Positions 1 through 7,484 are shown, counted from the first letter of the stretch. The stretch is DNA of 23,540 bases from an uncultured Actinomycetes bacterium (GCA_945957335.1 CAMFLJ010000014.1:1-23540); one strand, 5' to 3'. Notes: generated from the sequence alone by a model not told the origin. A program made the numbers and translations.

Positions 1-405
1 GCCGTGGGCCGCGCACCGGTAGCGACCCTCGCCGTAGACGACCATCGACGACGCCACGACCAGACGGCCGTCGAACCCCCTGCGCCACAGGGCCCGGAGC
101 AGGGCCGCCGTGCCGGCGTCGTTGTCGTGGACGTAGCGCTCGACGTCGTCGAAGTCGACGCCGAGACCGACCCGGGCGGCCTGGTGGCACACCGCGTCGA
201 CACCCTCGACCGCGTCGGCGAGGGCGTCGGAGTCGGCGAGCGCCGCGACCCGGATGTCGGCGCCCGGGTTGGCGTCGAGCGGCATGGAGGAGTGCGCCGC
301 CGGGTCCAGCGAGTCGAGGACGACCACGTCGTGGCCATCGGCGACGAGGTCGTCGACCACGTGGCTGCCGATGAACCCGAGCCCGCCCGTCACCAGGATC
401 CGCAT
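1..405 (-). CDS. NAD(P)-dependent epimerase/dehydratase, partial (C-terminus outside window)
   Basis: Only the first 135 codons are present; the reading frame is open to base 1. The protein starts MRILVTGGLGFIGSH, the GxxGxxG nucleotide-binding motif of extended short-chain dehydrogenases. It continues with an acidic residue closing beta-2 (VVVLDSLDP), a CHQAARVG stretch typical of NDP-sugar epimerases, and ASSMVVYGEG near residue 120, the conserved Ser region before the YxxxK motif, which lies off the window. The ATG at 405 has a strong ribosome-binding site (GGAGGAGGTGG). The gene follows the GT-C membrane protein after a 55-base gap and is probably the last visible gene of the leftward regulator-kinase-transferase operon. 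By family it would epimerise or dehydrate a nucleotide-activated sugar; in this context a ribo-to-xylo type inversion of a methylthio-pentose is an attractive guess. Family assignment is firm; the substrate is not visible. Confidence 0.88.
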   Translation of the reverse strand, partial: MRILVTGGLGFIGSHVVDDLVADGHDVVVLDSLDPAAHSSMPLDANPGADIRVAALADSDALADAVEGVDAVCHQAARVGLGVDFDDVERYVHDNDAGTAALLRALWRRGFDGRLVVASSMVVYGEGRYRCAAHG

Positions 406-460
406 GCAGCCACCTCCTCCGCCGTCGGCACCACCGGCGGCGCCACCGTCGTCATCGTCG

Positions 461-1807
461 TCACCACGGCGAGCGGAGGAGCGCGACGAGGGCGAGGGTC
501 GTGACGGCCTGGAGGGCGAGCCACCCGCGGTTCGCGGGGCGCGACGCGCCCGACCCGACCAGCAACGCCCCTCCGGCCAGGAGCACGAGCGGCATGAAGG
601 GCTGCCAGATCCGCTCGGTCTCGGCCAGCGACAGCCCCGTCAGGTCGGCGACCAGCACCGCCGCCAGCCCGCCGCCGACGAGCACCCAGGTGCCCCGGTC
701 GCGCACGCGGGTGAGCCCGACCGCGATCGCCGGCCCGGTCGCCACCGCGAACGCAGCCAGGTTGCCGACCACGAAGTAGGAGTACGGCCGCACGAGCGCG
801 AGGTTGCGGTCGTAGACCTCCTTGGTGGCGGCCAGCCCCGCCAGCCACGAGTAGCCCCAGAGCAGCGGCAGGGCGACGACGCCCAGGGCACCGAGGCCAC
901 CGACCACGCCGAGGCGCCACTGCCGACGGTGGGCGACCACGGCGAGGGCGGGGATCGCCATCAGGGCCAGGCCGTGCGAGAACAACGTGCCGGCGCCGAG
1001 CAGCGCGCCCCCGGCGAGCGCGAGGGCGACGGCCCGGCGCCCACGAGCACCGGTCGCGACGGTCAGCAGCGCGAGGCCGGCGAGGGAGATCCCACCGAAC
1101 ACGACGTCGGCGTTGGTGTGCCACACCGCAGCCGGGGCCACCACGAGGAACGGCGCGGCACACCGGGCGCGCCGCTCGCCGGCGAGCTCGCGCAGGGCGA
1201 CGAGCACCGCCACTGCCGCGGCCGCCACCCCCGCCATGGCGGTGCCGATCTGCCCCGCCGTGCCGCCCAGGCCGATGCGGCCCTCGGCCCACAGCAGCAG
1301 GACCATCCCCGGCGGGTGCGCCGACAGGTGGGTCGGGAAGTCGGCCTGGTCGTCGGTGTAGTCGCGGACGAACCCGCCCACGCCCTTCTCGTCGACCAGG
1401 TGGGTGTACTGCCCGTAGTCACCCTGGATGTTGCGCCACGTGTCGGGCGGCGGCTCGACGAGGGCGAGGGCGAGCGAGACGGCCACCGCCGCCACCGCGA
1501 CCAGCGCCATCAGGGTGCGCCACCCGACCCGCTCGGCGAGGGTGGGCAGCACGAGCCCCGCAGCGCCGAGCACCGCCGCCGCCAGCAGCAGCGGCCAACC
1601 GAGCTCGGCCCGCCACACGCCGTAGAACGGCACGGCGTCGACGTAGAGCGGCCCTGCGGCGTCCCGGACGACCGCGAGGCCCCACACCCTCGCCACCACG
1701 ACGAGAGCGACCCAGCCGCCCAGCGCGAGGAACATCGGCCGACGCGAGGCCGGGCGGGCCGGCGCCTCCTCGTCGCGGCGGTCGACGCGGTCGATCGCGG
1801 CGGTCAC
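461..1807 (-). CDS. Polytopic GT-C-like membrane glycosyltransferase
   Basis: This 448-residue protein has a charged N-terminus (about 25 residues) followed by roughly ten hydrophobic segments. A long polar loop at about residues 118-165, rich in Asp, Glu and His and ending HPPG (164-167), lies between the third and fourth helices. This is the layout of GT-C transferases that use polyprenyl-phosphate sugars on the outer membrane face, with acidic catalytic residues in an external loop. A late ETERIWQPFMP motif also recurs in actinobacterial GT-C proteins. The GTG start lies 3 bases after the histidine kinase stop, so the two genes are almost certainly co-transcribed. Size and neighbourhood match what I recall of M. 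tuberculosis Rv0541c, linked to methylthio-xylose transfer. Seen: topology and motifs. Inferred: transfer of a lipid-linked sugar to an envelope glycan. Without alignment it could be another GT-C or GT39/87-type protein. Confidence 0.75.
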   Translation of the reverse strand: MTAAIDRVDRRDEEAPARPASRRPMFLALGGWVALVVVARVWGLAVVRDAAGPLYVDAVPFYGVWRAELGWPLLLAAAVLGAAGLVLPTLAERVGWRTLMALVAVAAVAVSLALALVEPPPDTWRNIQGDYGQYTHLVDEKGVGGFVRDYTDDQADFPTHLSAHPPGMVLLLWAEGRIGLGGTAGQIGTAMAGVAAAAVAVLVALRELAGERRARCAAPFLVVAPAAVWHTNADVVFGGISLAGLALLTVATGARGRRAVALALAGGALLGAGTLFSHGLALMAIPALAVVAHRRQWRLGVVGGLGALGVVALPLLWGYSWLAGLAATKEVYDRNLALVRPYSYFVVGNLAAFAVATGPAIAVGLTRVRDRGTWVLVGGGLAAVLVADLTGLSLAETERIWQPFMPLVLLAGGALLVGSGASRPANRGWLALQAVTTLALVALLRSPW

Positions 1808-1810
1808 GTC

Positions 1811-3019
1811 TCAGATCGCCCGGGGCAGTCGCACGACGAACCGGCAGCCCTCGTCCTCGTTGCCGACGTCGATGCTCCCCGCGTGCGCCTCGACCAGGCC
1901 CTTGGCGATGGCCAGCCCGAGGCCGCCACCCCTCGCGTCCTTGCTCCGCGCCGCATCGCTGCGGAAGGCGACGTCGAAGACCCGGTCGAGATCGGACTCG
2001 GGGATGCCACCGCACTGGTCGCGGACGACGATGGTGGCCTCCTCCTCGGTCGTCACCCCGACGACCACGACCTCGCCGCCGCTCGGCGTGTGCCGGATCG
2101 CGTTGTCGAGCAGGTTGTGCAGCACGCGCGTGACCTCCTGGGAGGCCACGTCCATGCGGGGCAGGGCGTCGACGTCGTCGACCAGCCGCACGCCCTTCAG
2201 GTCGGCATGCGTGCGTGCCGCCGCCATGGCGTCGGCGACGACCTCGGTGAGGCACACCGGGCGGCGATCGAGCTCGAGGCTGCCGCTGTTGATCCGGGAG
2301 AGCTCGAACAGGTCGTCGACCAGGGCGGTGAGGCGCTCGGCGTCGCTGCGGAGCTGGGAGTGGTAGCGGCTGACGGTCTCGGCGTCGGTGACCACACCGT
2401 CGTCGAGCGCCTCGGACATCGCCCGGATGGTGGCGAGGGGGCTGCGCAGGTCGTGCGACACCCACGTGATGAGCTCGCGGCGGGAGGTCTCGAGAGCCCG
2501 CTCCCGACGGCGCGAGTCCTCGAGGCGGCGCGACACGTCGGCCAGGCGCACGGCCAGCTCACGGACCTCCTCCGACCCCGTCACCGAGGCGGAGTCGACC
2601 GGCGCGCCCTCGGCCAGGCGCTCGGTGAGCAGCCCCAGCGACCGGTGGCCCTGCTCGAGCTCGGCGCCCATCTGCAGCGCGGCGCCGACGGCGATGGCGC
2701 CGCTCACCGAGACGACCACGATGAGCGCGTTGAGGTCGTGGCCCGAGATGAACATGGCCGCGGCGGCCACCACGATCCCGACGATCATCACCAGCACCGA
2801 CGCGAGGGCCACCACGAGGGCCTGCACCCGGGCCGAGCGGCCACGGAACCGCCGGATGACGAGCGCGCCGCCCGCCGCTGCCAGCACCGCCGCGCTCGCG
2901 GCGATGGCCACCGTGCCGAGGGTGTCGCTCGCCGGCCACCCGTTCAGGAGCGCGTAGACGATCGCCCCGGCCGCGCCGACCGCGACGACGGCCAGCGACC
3001 ACACCACAGTGCGCTTCAC
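1811..3019 (-). CDS. Sensor histidine kinase (HisKA/HATPase)
   Basis: A 402-residue membrane kinase. About four hydrophobic segments fill residues 5-116 with no sizeable extracytoplasmic domain. A HAMP-like linker and coiled region follow (about 118-180), then the HisKA H-box SHDLRSPLATIRA with phospho-acceptor His189. The ATPase domain has an N-box HNLLDNAIRH (301-310), a G1 box DQCGGIP (334-340) and a G2 box GGGLGLAIAKGL (364-375). All catalytic motifs are intact. The GTG start overlaps the regulator stop as GTGA, so the pair is translationally coupled. The lack of a periplasmic sensor suggests that it senses within the membrane or through a partner. The genes for sugar transfer directly downstream suggest that this pair controls the envelope-sugar locus; that link is inference. 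Confidence 0.95.
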   Translation of the reverse strand: MKRTVVWSLAVVAVGAAGAIVYALLNGWPASDTLGTVAIAASAAVLAAAGGALVIRRFRGRSARVQALVVALASVLVMIVGIVVAAAAMFISGHDLNALIVVVSVSGAIAVGAALQMGAELEQGHRSLGLLTERLAEGAPVDSASVTGSEEVRELAVRLADVSRRLEDSRRRERALETSRRELITWVSHDLRSPLATIRAMSEALDDGVVTDAETVSRYHSQLRSDAERLTALVDDLFELSRINSGSLELDRRPVCLTEVVADAMAAARTHADLKGVRLVDDVDALPRMDVASQEVTRVLHNLLDNAIRHTPSGGEVVVVGVTTEEEATIVVRDQCGGIPESDLDRVFDVAFRSDAARSKDARGGGLGLAIAKGLVEAHAGSIDVGNEDEGCRFVVRLPRAI

Positions 3020-3735
3020 GGCTCGAACCGGTAGCCGGTGCCGCGGACGGTGAGGAGGTGCCGGGGATCGGAGGGATCGACCTCGAGCTTCTCCCGGAGG
3101 CGGCGGACGTGGACGGTGACGGTGGCGGTGTCGCCGAAGGTCCAGCCCCAGACCGACTCGAGGAGCTCCTCCCGGCGGAAGGCCCGACGGGGGTGGGCGA
3201 GGAAGTGCACGAGCAGGTCGAACTCCTTGGACGTGAGCGGGACGGTGTCACCGTCGCGGCGGACCTCGTGAGCCACGAGGTCGACGTCGACGCCAGCCCC
3301 CTGGAGGACCTGCACGCCGTTGCCGCTCACCCCGCCCGTCGCCCGGCGCAGCACGGCCTTCACCCGGGCGGTGAGCTCGCGGGGCGAGAACGGCTTGGTG
3401 ACGTAGTCGTCGGCACCCAGCTCCAACCCGGCGATGCGGTCGTTCTCCTCGCCGCGCGCCGTGAGCATCACGATGGGGATCGGGACGGTCTGCCGGAGCC
3501 GACGGCACACCTCGAGCCCGTCGAGCACGGGGAGCATCAGGTCGAGGACCACGAGGTCGGGCAGCGTCTCGAGGGCGAGCGCCAGGCCACTGGCCCCGTC
3601 GGTCGCGTAGTCGACGCAGAACCCCTCGCGCTCGAGGTAGCGACCGACCACCTCGGCCAGCGCGGGATCGTCGTCGACGACCAGCACGCGGGAGCCCGTC
3701 GGGGCGTCGGCGTGCAGGTCGGGGCGGTCGGACAT
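3016..3735 (-). CDS. OmpR/PhoB-family response regulator
   Basis: The protein has 239 residues from the ATG at 3735; a TTG 18 bases upstream (3753) would add six residues. It has a receiver domain with the acidic pocket VVDDDP, phospho-acceptor Asp65 in VVLDLMLP, the switch Thr in VMLTARGE and Lys114 in VTKPFSP. A winged-helix DNA-binding domain follows (LTSKEFDLLVHFLAHPRRAFRREELLESVWG ... TVTVHVRRLREKLE ... VRGTGYRFEP). It is the first gene of the leftward operon, overlapping the kinase by 4 bases. I prefer the ATG because a purine-rich GGGCGAGAG precedes it by about 9 bases and the extra residues match no domain. OmpR-family regulators bind direct repeats, and a phased repeat array lies 52-144 bases upstream, consistent with autoregulation and control of the divergent operon. 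Confidence 0.95.
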   Translation of the reverse strand: MSDRPDLHADAPTGSRVLVVDDDPALAEVVGRYLEREGFCVDYATDGASGLALALETLPDLVVLDLMLPVLDGLEVCRRLRQTVPIPIVMLTARGEENDRIAGLELGADDYVTKPFSPRELTARVKAVLRRATGGVSGNGVQVLQGAGVDVDLVAHEVRRDGDTVPLTSKEFDLLVHFLAHPRRAFRREELLESVWGWTFGDTATVTVHVRRLREKLEVDPSDPRHLLTVRGTGYRFEP

Positions 3736-3786
3736 CCGGCCACTCTCGCCCAATCGCGGCCCGACGCGCTGGCCGACGACGGGAGA

Positions 3787-3879
3787 GTTTCTCGTCCCGT
3801 AAGCAGATCGGGCCTCTCGTACGCCGGCTCACGGGTGTTTCGCGAACCGTTAGCGCCCGGGGGTTCTCGTGACGATCCG
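3787..3879. promoter_or_regulatory. Four-unit 25-bp-phased direct repeat in the divergent control region
   Basis: Four 18-base units start at 3787, 3812, 3837 and 3862, exactly 25 bases apart. They read GTTTCTCGTCCCGTAAGC, GCCTCTCGTACGCCGGCT, GTTTCGCGAACCGTTAGC and GGTTCTCGTGACGATCCG. Units 1 and 3 share 14 of 18 bases; units 1, 2 and 4 share TCTCGT at the same offset, and all four share G1, T4, C5, C7 and G8. The array sits between the response regulator and the divergent sugar operon. I infer an operator for the adjacent OmpR-type regulator; unit 4 overlaps the expected -35 position of the rightward promoter. Units 2 and 4 are weak outside the core. Confidence 0.5.
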
Positions 3880-3892
3880 ACCTGCGTATGTT
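3864..3892 (+). promoter_or_regulatory. Putative leaderless promoter of the rightward sugar operon
   Basis: The -10-like hexamer TATGTT (3887-3892) ends 7 bases before the ATG at 3900, placing the predicted transcription start on the A of that ATG. The -35 position 17 bases upstream reads TTCTCG (3864-3869), a weak match lying in repeat unit 4. No ribosome-binding site precedes either candidate ATG (3888 or 3900), which supports leaderless initiation, common in actinobacteria. No transcript data are available. Confidence 0.4.
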
Positions 3893-3899
3893 CCCGGCC

Positions 3900-4532
3900 A
3901 TGCCCCTCCCGACCACCCTGCTGGTGATGGCCAAGGCGCCCATCGCCGGCCGGGTCAAGACCCGCCTGTGCCCTCCGTGCGAGCCGGCCGAGGCCGCCGC
4001 CATCGCCGAGGCCGCGCTCGCCGACACCCTCGCGGCGGTGCTCTGCTGCGGCGCCGAACGACGGGTGCTCGCCCTCGACGGGGAGCCGGGCCCGTGGCTG
4101 CCACCCGGCTTCGACGTCGTGGCCCAGGTCGGCGGGTCGTTCAGCACCCGGCTGGCGGCGGCATGGTCGACGGTCGAGGGCCCCGGGCTCCAGATCGGGA
4201 TGGACACGCCCCAGGTCACTCCGACCGGGCTCGACCACGCCCTCGACCTGGTCACCGCCGGAGGCTCCGTCCTCGGCCTGGCGACCGACGGGGGGTGGTG
4301 GGCCATAGGGATGAGCGGGCCGGCGCCCGACGTGTTCCACGGCGTGCCCATGAGCGCGCCCGACACGGGGGCCGCCCAACTGCGGTCGATGCGCCGGCAC
4401 GGGCTCGACCCGCACCTCCTCCCGGAGCTCCGTGACATCGACACCGCGACCGACGCACGCGAGGTGGCGAGGGAGATCCCCGGGAGCCGCACCGCCGAGA
4501 CGGTCGTCGCCCTGCTCGGGGCACTCGCGTGA
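3900..4532 (+). CDS. DUF2064 / TIGR04282-type nucleotidyl- or glycosyltransferase A
   Basis: A 210-residue protein of the GT-A-like fold family DUF2064, related to nucleotidyltransferases of the MobA/CofC type. Near the N-terminus is the family signature MAKAPIAGRVKTRL (about 10-23), the presumed nucleotide-binding loop. GMDTPQ (100-105) carries the metal-binding Asp102 (usually GxDxP), DGGWWAIGM (130-138) matches the usual DGGYYLIGL, and the protein ends with the expected RDIDTATD. I chose the ATG at 3900 over 3888 because a -10-like element overlaps the upstream ATG and no Shine-Dalgarno is present. The stop overlaps the next gene as GTGA. It may activate a sugar-1-phosphate to a nucleotide sugar, for example the product of the phosphorylase at the end of the operon; this is inference. 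Homologues are often annotated as arsenosugar-associated, but no radical SAM ArsS partner is visible here. Confidence 0.85.
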   Translation: MPLPTTLLVMAKAPIAGRVKTRLCPPCEPAEAAAIAEAALADTLAAVLCCGAERRVLALDGEPGPWLPPGFDVVAQVGGSFSTRLAAAWSTVEGPGLQIGMDTPQVTPTGLDHALDLVTAGGSVLGLATDGGWWAIGMSGPAPDVFHGVPMSAPDTGAAQLRSMRRHGLDPHLLPELRDIDTATDAREVAREIPGSRTAETVVALLGALA

Positions 4533-5713
4533 AGGTCCCCCTCCTCGATCCCGGCCTCGAGCACCTCCGCGCCCGCCGCGACGCGGCGCTCGACCGCCCA
4601 GCGCACGACGACCGGAGCGCGGCGATCCTCGGCATCGCCCTGGGCGTCAGCTTCACCCTCTGCTTCGTCACGGGCCTCTACTCCCACCTGCTGCAGCAGC
4701 CGCCGACGTGGATCGCCGTCCCCCCGAGCCCCGCCGGCCTGTTCCGCATCACCCAGGGGCTCCACGTGGCGTCGGGCATCGCGTCGATCCCGCTGCTGCT
4801 CGCCAAGCTGTGGTCGGTCTACCCACGGCTCTTCCAGTGGCCGCCGTTCCGTGACGCGCTCCACCTCGTCGAACGGGCGAGCCTCGTCGTCCTCGTCGCC
4901 GGCTCGCTGTTCATGCTGTTCAGCGGGACCGCGAACATCGAGCGCTGGTACCCGTGGAAGTTCTTCTTCCCCACCGGGCACTACTGGGCGGCCTGGATCA
5001 CCATGGGTGCCCTCGTGACCCACATCGGGGCCAAGCTGCCGGTCGTGCGGCGGGTGCTCTCGCGCACCCCGCTCGCCCAGCCCGTCCCGCCGGTCCCGGC
5101 CGAGCCCGGCATCCTCGGTCGCCGTGGCTTCCTCGGTGCCGCCTTCACCGCGACGGGCCTGTTGACGCTCTTCACCGTCGGGCAGACCGTCGGGCCGCTC
5201 CGCCGGCTCACCTTCTTCGCGCCGCGCCGACCCGACATCGGGCCCCAGGGCCTGCCGGTGAACGGTGCCGCGGTCGAGGCCGGCGTGCTCGACGCCGCCA
5301 CCTCCGCCGACTACCGGCTGGTCGTCACCGGAGCGGTGCCGCAGGAGCTGACCCTCACCCGGGGCGATCTCGAGGCCATGGAGCGACGGTCTGCCGTCCT
5401 GCCGATCGCCTGCGTGGAGGGCTGGAGCGCATCGGCGCGGTGGGGCGGTGTCACGGTCGGCGCGCTCCTGGAGGCGGCAGGTGTCGCGCCCGGCGCCGAC
5501 GTCACGGTCGACGTCCGCTCGCTCGAGCGCAACGGGCTCTACGGCCAGTCGGTGCTGGCGGGTGACCAGGTCTGGGCCGGCAACACGCTGCTGGCGCTCA
5601 CCATCGACGACGAGGACCTGCACGTCGACCACGGCTACCCGTTGCGCCTCATCGCCGGCAACCGCCCCGGTGTCCTGCAGACCAAGTGGGTCGAGGAGCT
5701 GGTCGTCCGATGA
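4529..5713 (+). CDS. Cytochrome b561-like / molybdopterin-dependent oxidoreductase fusion
   Basis: This 394-residue fusion has an N-terminal four-helix membrane part (about 30-170) carrying His at 53, 79, 112, 151 and 165, several placed as in diheme b-type cytochromes. Next come GRRGFLGAAF (197-206), a twin-arginine-like motif before another hydrophobic helix, and a C-terminal sulfite-oxidase-fold molybdopterin domain (about 240-394). Cys295 in LPIACVEGWSASARWGG is the expected Mo-thiolate ligand, and DHGYPLRLIAGNRPG and the final KWVEEL match the family. The topology suggests an exported catalytic domain exchanging electrons with the quinone pool through heme b. Start is GTG overlapping the previous stop; the end overlaps the next ATG as ATGA. 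The substrate is unknown. In this sugar operon a thioether/sulfoxide or similar oxidation is possible, but only the family and the electron path are supported. Confidence 0.88.
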   Translation: MKVPLLDPGLEHLRARRDAALDRPAHDDRSAAILGIALGVSFTLCFVTGLYSHLLQQPPTWIAVPPSPAGLFRITQGLHVASGIASIPLLLAKLWSVYPRLFQWPPFRDALHLVERASLVVLVAGSLFMLFSGTANIERWYPWKFFFPTGHYWAAWITMGALVTHIGAKLPVVRRVLSRTPLAQPVPPVPAEPGILGRRGFLGAAFTATGLLTLFTVGQTVGPLRRLTFFAPRRPDIGPQGLPVNGAAVEAGVLDAATSADYRLVVTGAVPQELTLTRGDLEAMERRSAVLPIACVEGWSASARWGGVTVGALLEAAGVAPGADVTVDVRSLERNGLYGQSVLAGDQVWAGNTLLALTIDDEDLHVDHGYPLRLIAGNRPGVLQTKWVEELVVR

Positions 5714-6186
5714 GCGCCACCGAGCCCGAGGCACCCGCACCCCCACCCGCGGCACACGGTGCCGACCGCCGCGGGGCCTCCTTCTGGATCGGCCTCGTGC
5801 TGGGCGGAGGTCTGATGGCCTACGGCATCGTCGGGCTGATCGACGCCGAGCGGGCGACCCAACCGCGGAACCTGGCCGCCTTCTTCCTCGGGGCCGGGAT
5901 CGTGCATGACGCCGTGCTGGCACCGGTGGTCGTCGTGACCGGTTGGCTGATCGCCCGCCTGCTCCCGCCATGGGTGCGCGCGCCGGTGTGGTTCGCGGTG
6001 GCCGCCAGCGGGATCCTGCTGGTGTTCACCTGGCCGCTCGTGCGTGGATGGGGCCGGCGCTCGGCGAACCCGAGCCTCCTGCCGCTCGACTACGGCCGCA
6101 ACGTCGCCATCGGCATCGCCGTCATCTGGGCCGTGGCCCTCGCCGACGTGATCCGCCGCGTCGTCGTGCACCGGAGGGCGTCGTGA
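5710..6186 (+). CDS. Small polytopic membrane protein of unknown function
   Basis: A 158-residue protein. Its N-terminus is Pro/Ala-rich and polar (about 1-22), followed by four likely transmembrane helices (about 24-45, 55-80, 92-110 and 130-148) and a basic tail RRVVVHRRAS. I do not recognise a family and see no catalytic motif. The ATG at 5710 overlaps the oxidoreductase stop as ATGA, and its own stop overlaps the methyltransferase start as GTGA, so it is translated in step with both. An in-frame GTG at 5686 would add eight residues but lies inside the upstream gene without a ribosome-binding site. A single His in the helix GAGIVHDAVLAP might be a heme or metal ligand, but one residue is weak evidence. 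It may be a membrane partner of the cytochrome b-molybdenum enzyme. Confidence 0.8.
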   Translation: MSATEPEAPAPPPAAHGADRRGASFWIGLVLGGGLMAYGIVGLIDAERATQPRNLAAFFLGAGIVHDAVLAPVVVVTGWLIARLLPPWVRAPVWFAVAASGILLVFTWPLVRGWGRRSANPSLLPLDYGRNVAIGIAVIWAVALADVIRRVVVHRRAS

Positions 6187-6773
6187 CCGTCCTGCTCCGC
6201 TTCCGCCACGGGCCCACGCGCCACCTCCCGACCGCCGACTGGGGCGCGCCCGCCCGACCGGAGGAGCTCGAACTGCTCCGTGACATGCGCGGCCCGGTGC
6301 TCGACCTCGGGTGCGGGCCCGGCCGCCTGGTCGCCGCGCTGGCGGAGATGGGCACCCCGGCGCTCGGCGTCGACGCCTCGCCGGTCGCGGTCGAGTCCGC
6401 CCGCCAGATCGGCGCTCCCGTGCTGCAGCGGTCGGTCTTCGAGACGTTGCCGGGCGAGGGTCGGTGGCGGTCGGTCCTCCTGTTCGACGGCAACGTCGGC
6501 ATCGGCGGTGACCCGGTCGGGCTGCTGCGTCGGCTCCACGACCTGCTCGCGACCGGAGGCCGCGCCCTCGTGGAGGTCGACCCGCCGGGAAGCGCCACCG
6601 TCACGGCCGACGCCCGCATCGAGCGGGCCGACGAGGTCACCGACTGGTTCCCCTGGGCCTGCCTGGGGGCCGACGGGCTCGATGCCGTCGCCGCCGACGC
6701 CGGTCTGCACCGCCGCGAGTGGCGCGACGTGGGCGACCGTTGGTTCGCCATCCTCGAGAGGCGGGCGGCGTGA
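6183..6773 (+). CDS. Class I SAM-dependent methyltransferase
   Basis: A 196-residue soluble protein with motif I VLDLGCGPGRLVAAL (about 39-53), the acidic end of beta-2 in ALGVDASPVAVESAR, and later Rossmann-fold methyltransferase strands (SVLLFDGNVGIGGD and GGRALVEVDPPGS). The fold and cofactor are clear; the methyl acceptor is not. The GTG start overlaps the upstream stop (GTGA), and its TGA overlaps the GT2 start in the same way. It would methylate a sugar, lipid or small molecule made by the locus. Another possibility is that it acts on a free intermediate before activation. The nearest mycobacterial locus I recall does not have an obvious equivalent, so this may be a lineage-specific modification step. 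Confidence 0.88.
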   Translation: MTVLLRFRHGPTRHLPTADWGAPARPEELELLRDMRGPVLDLGCGPGRLVAALAEMGTPALGVDASPVAVESARQIGAPVLQRSVFETLPGEGRWRSVLLFDGNVGIGGDPVGLLRRLHDLLATGGRALVEVDPPGSATVTADARIERADEVTDWFPWACLGADGLDAVAADAGLHRREWRDVGDRWFAILERRAA

Positions 6774-7477
6774 TCGACGTCGTGCTGCCCGTGCTCGACG
6801 AGGTCGAGGCGATCGGCTGGGTGCTGCAGCGCCTGCCCGGCGGCTACCGCGCCATCGTGGTCGACAACGGCTCGACCGATGGCTCCGGGGCCCGGGCCGC
6901 CGCGCTGGGGGCCACCGTGATCGACGCGCCCGTCCGTGGCTTCGGCGCGGCCTGCTTCGCCGGCCTCCAGGCCGCCACCAGCGAGCTCGTCTGCTTCATG
7001 GACTGCGACGCGTCCCTCGATCCGGGCCTGCTCCCGACGGTCGTCGCGGCGGTGCGTCGTGGTGATGCCGACCTGGTGATGGGCGCACGGCGCCCGCAGC
7101 GCGGCGCGTGGCCTCCCCATGCCCGGCTGGCGAACCGCTGGCTGGCCCGTGCCGTCAACCGTCGCCTCGGCACCCACCTCACCGATCTCGGGCCGATGCG
7201 GTGCGCCCGAACCGAGGACCTCCGCGCCCTCGGGCTGCGCGACCGGCGATCGGGCTGGCCCCTCGAGATGGTGCTCGCCGCCGGCAGCGCCGGTTGGACG
7301 GTCGACGAGGTGCCGGTCCCGTACCTGCGCAGGGCCGGCCGGAGCAAGGTCACCGGCACCGTCGCCGGCACCCTCCGGGCCGTGAAGGACATGCAGGCCC
7401 AGCTCACCGCCCACGACCACGCACCACCCACGACCGTGCACCCGCGACCGGCGGCCTCGACCGCCGAGGAGAGGTAG
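6770..7477 (+). CDS. GT2-family glycosyltransferase (polyprenyl-phosphate sugar synthase-like)
   Basis: A 235-residue cytoplasmic GT-A glycosyltransferase starting VIDVVLPVLDE, with VVDNGSTDGSG (30-40) for nucleotide-sugar binding and the metal-binding DxD motif MDCDAS (Asp78, Asp80). LTDLGPMRCARTEDL and RAGRSKVTGT are the acceptor-side motifs seen in dolichyl/polyprenyl-phosphate sugar synthases. No membrane helices are present; the last 30 residues are a low-complexity His/Pro/Ala tail. The GTG start overlaps the methyltransferase stop by 4 bases. It probably transfers an activated sugar to polyprenyl phosphate for use by the GT-C protein encoded in the divergent operon. The M. tuberculosis counterpart by context would be Rv0539, as I recall it. 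Acceptor and sugar are inferred from family and neighbours. Confidence 0.88.
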   Translation: MIDVVLPVLDEVEAIGWVLQRLPGGYRAIVVDNGSTDGSGARAAALGATVIDAPVRGFGAACFAGLQAATSELVCFMDCDASLDPGLLPTVVAAVRRGDADLVMGARRPQRGAWPPHARLANRWLARAVNRRLGTHLTDLGPMRCARTEDLRALGLRDRRSGWPLEMVLAAGSAGWTVDEVPVPYLRRAGRSKVTGTVAGTLRAVKDMQAQLTAHDHAPPTTVHPRPAASTAEER

Positions 7478-7484
7478 ACGACCG

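Noticed and set aside
254..3034. A 926-codon open frame on the plus strand
   Set aside because: It runs antisense to the transferase and kinase genes, whose motifs are intact. Its translation is His/Arg/Asp/Gly-rich low complexity, a normal by-product of GC-rich codon use.
3248..5971. A 907-codon minus-strand open frame
   Set aside because: It crosses the divergent control region and four motif-bearing genes in the wrong frame or strand; no recognisable domain.
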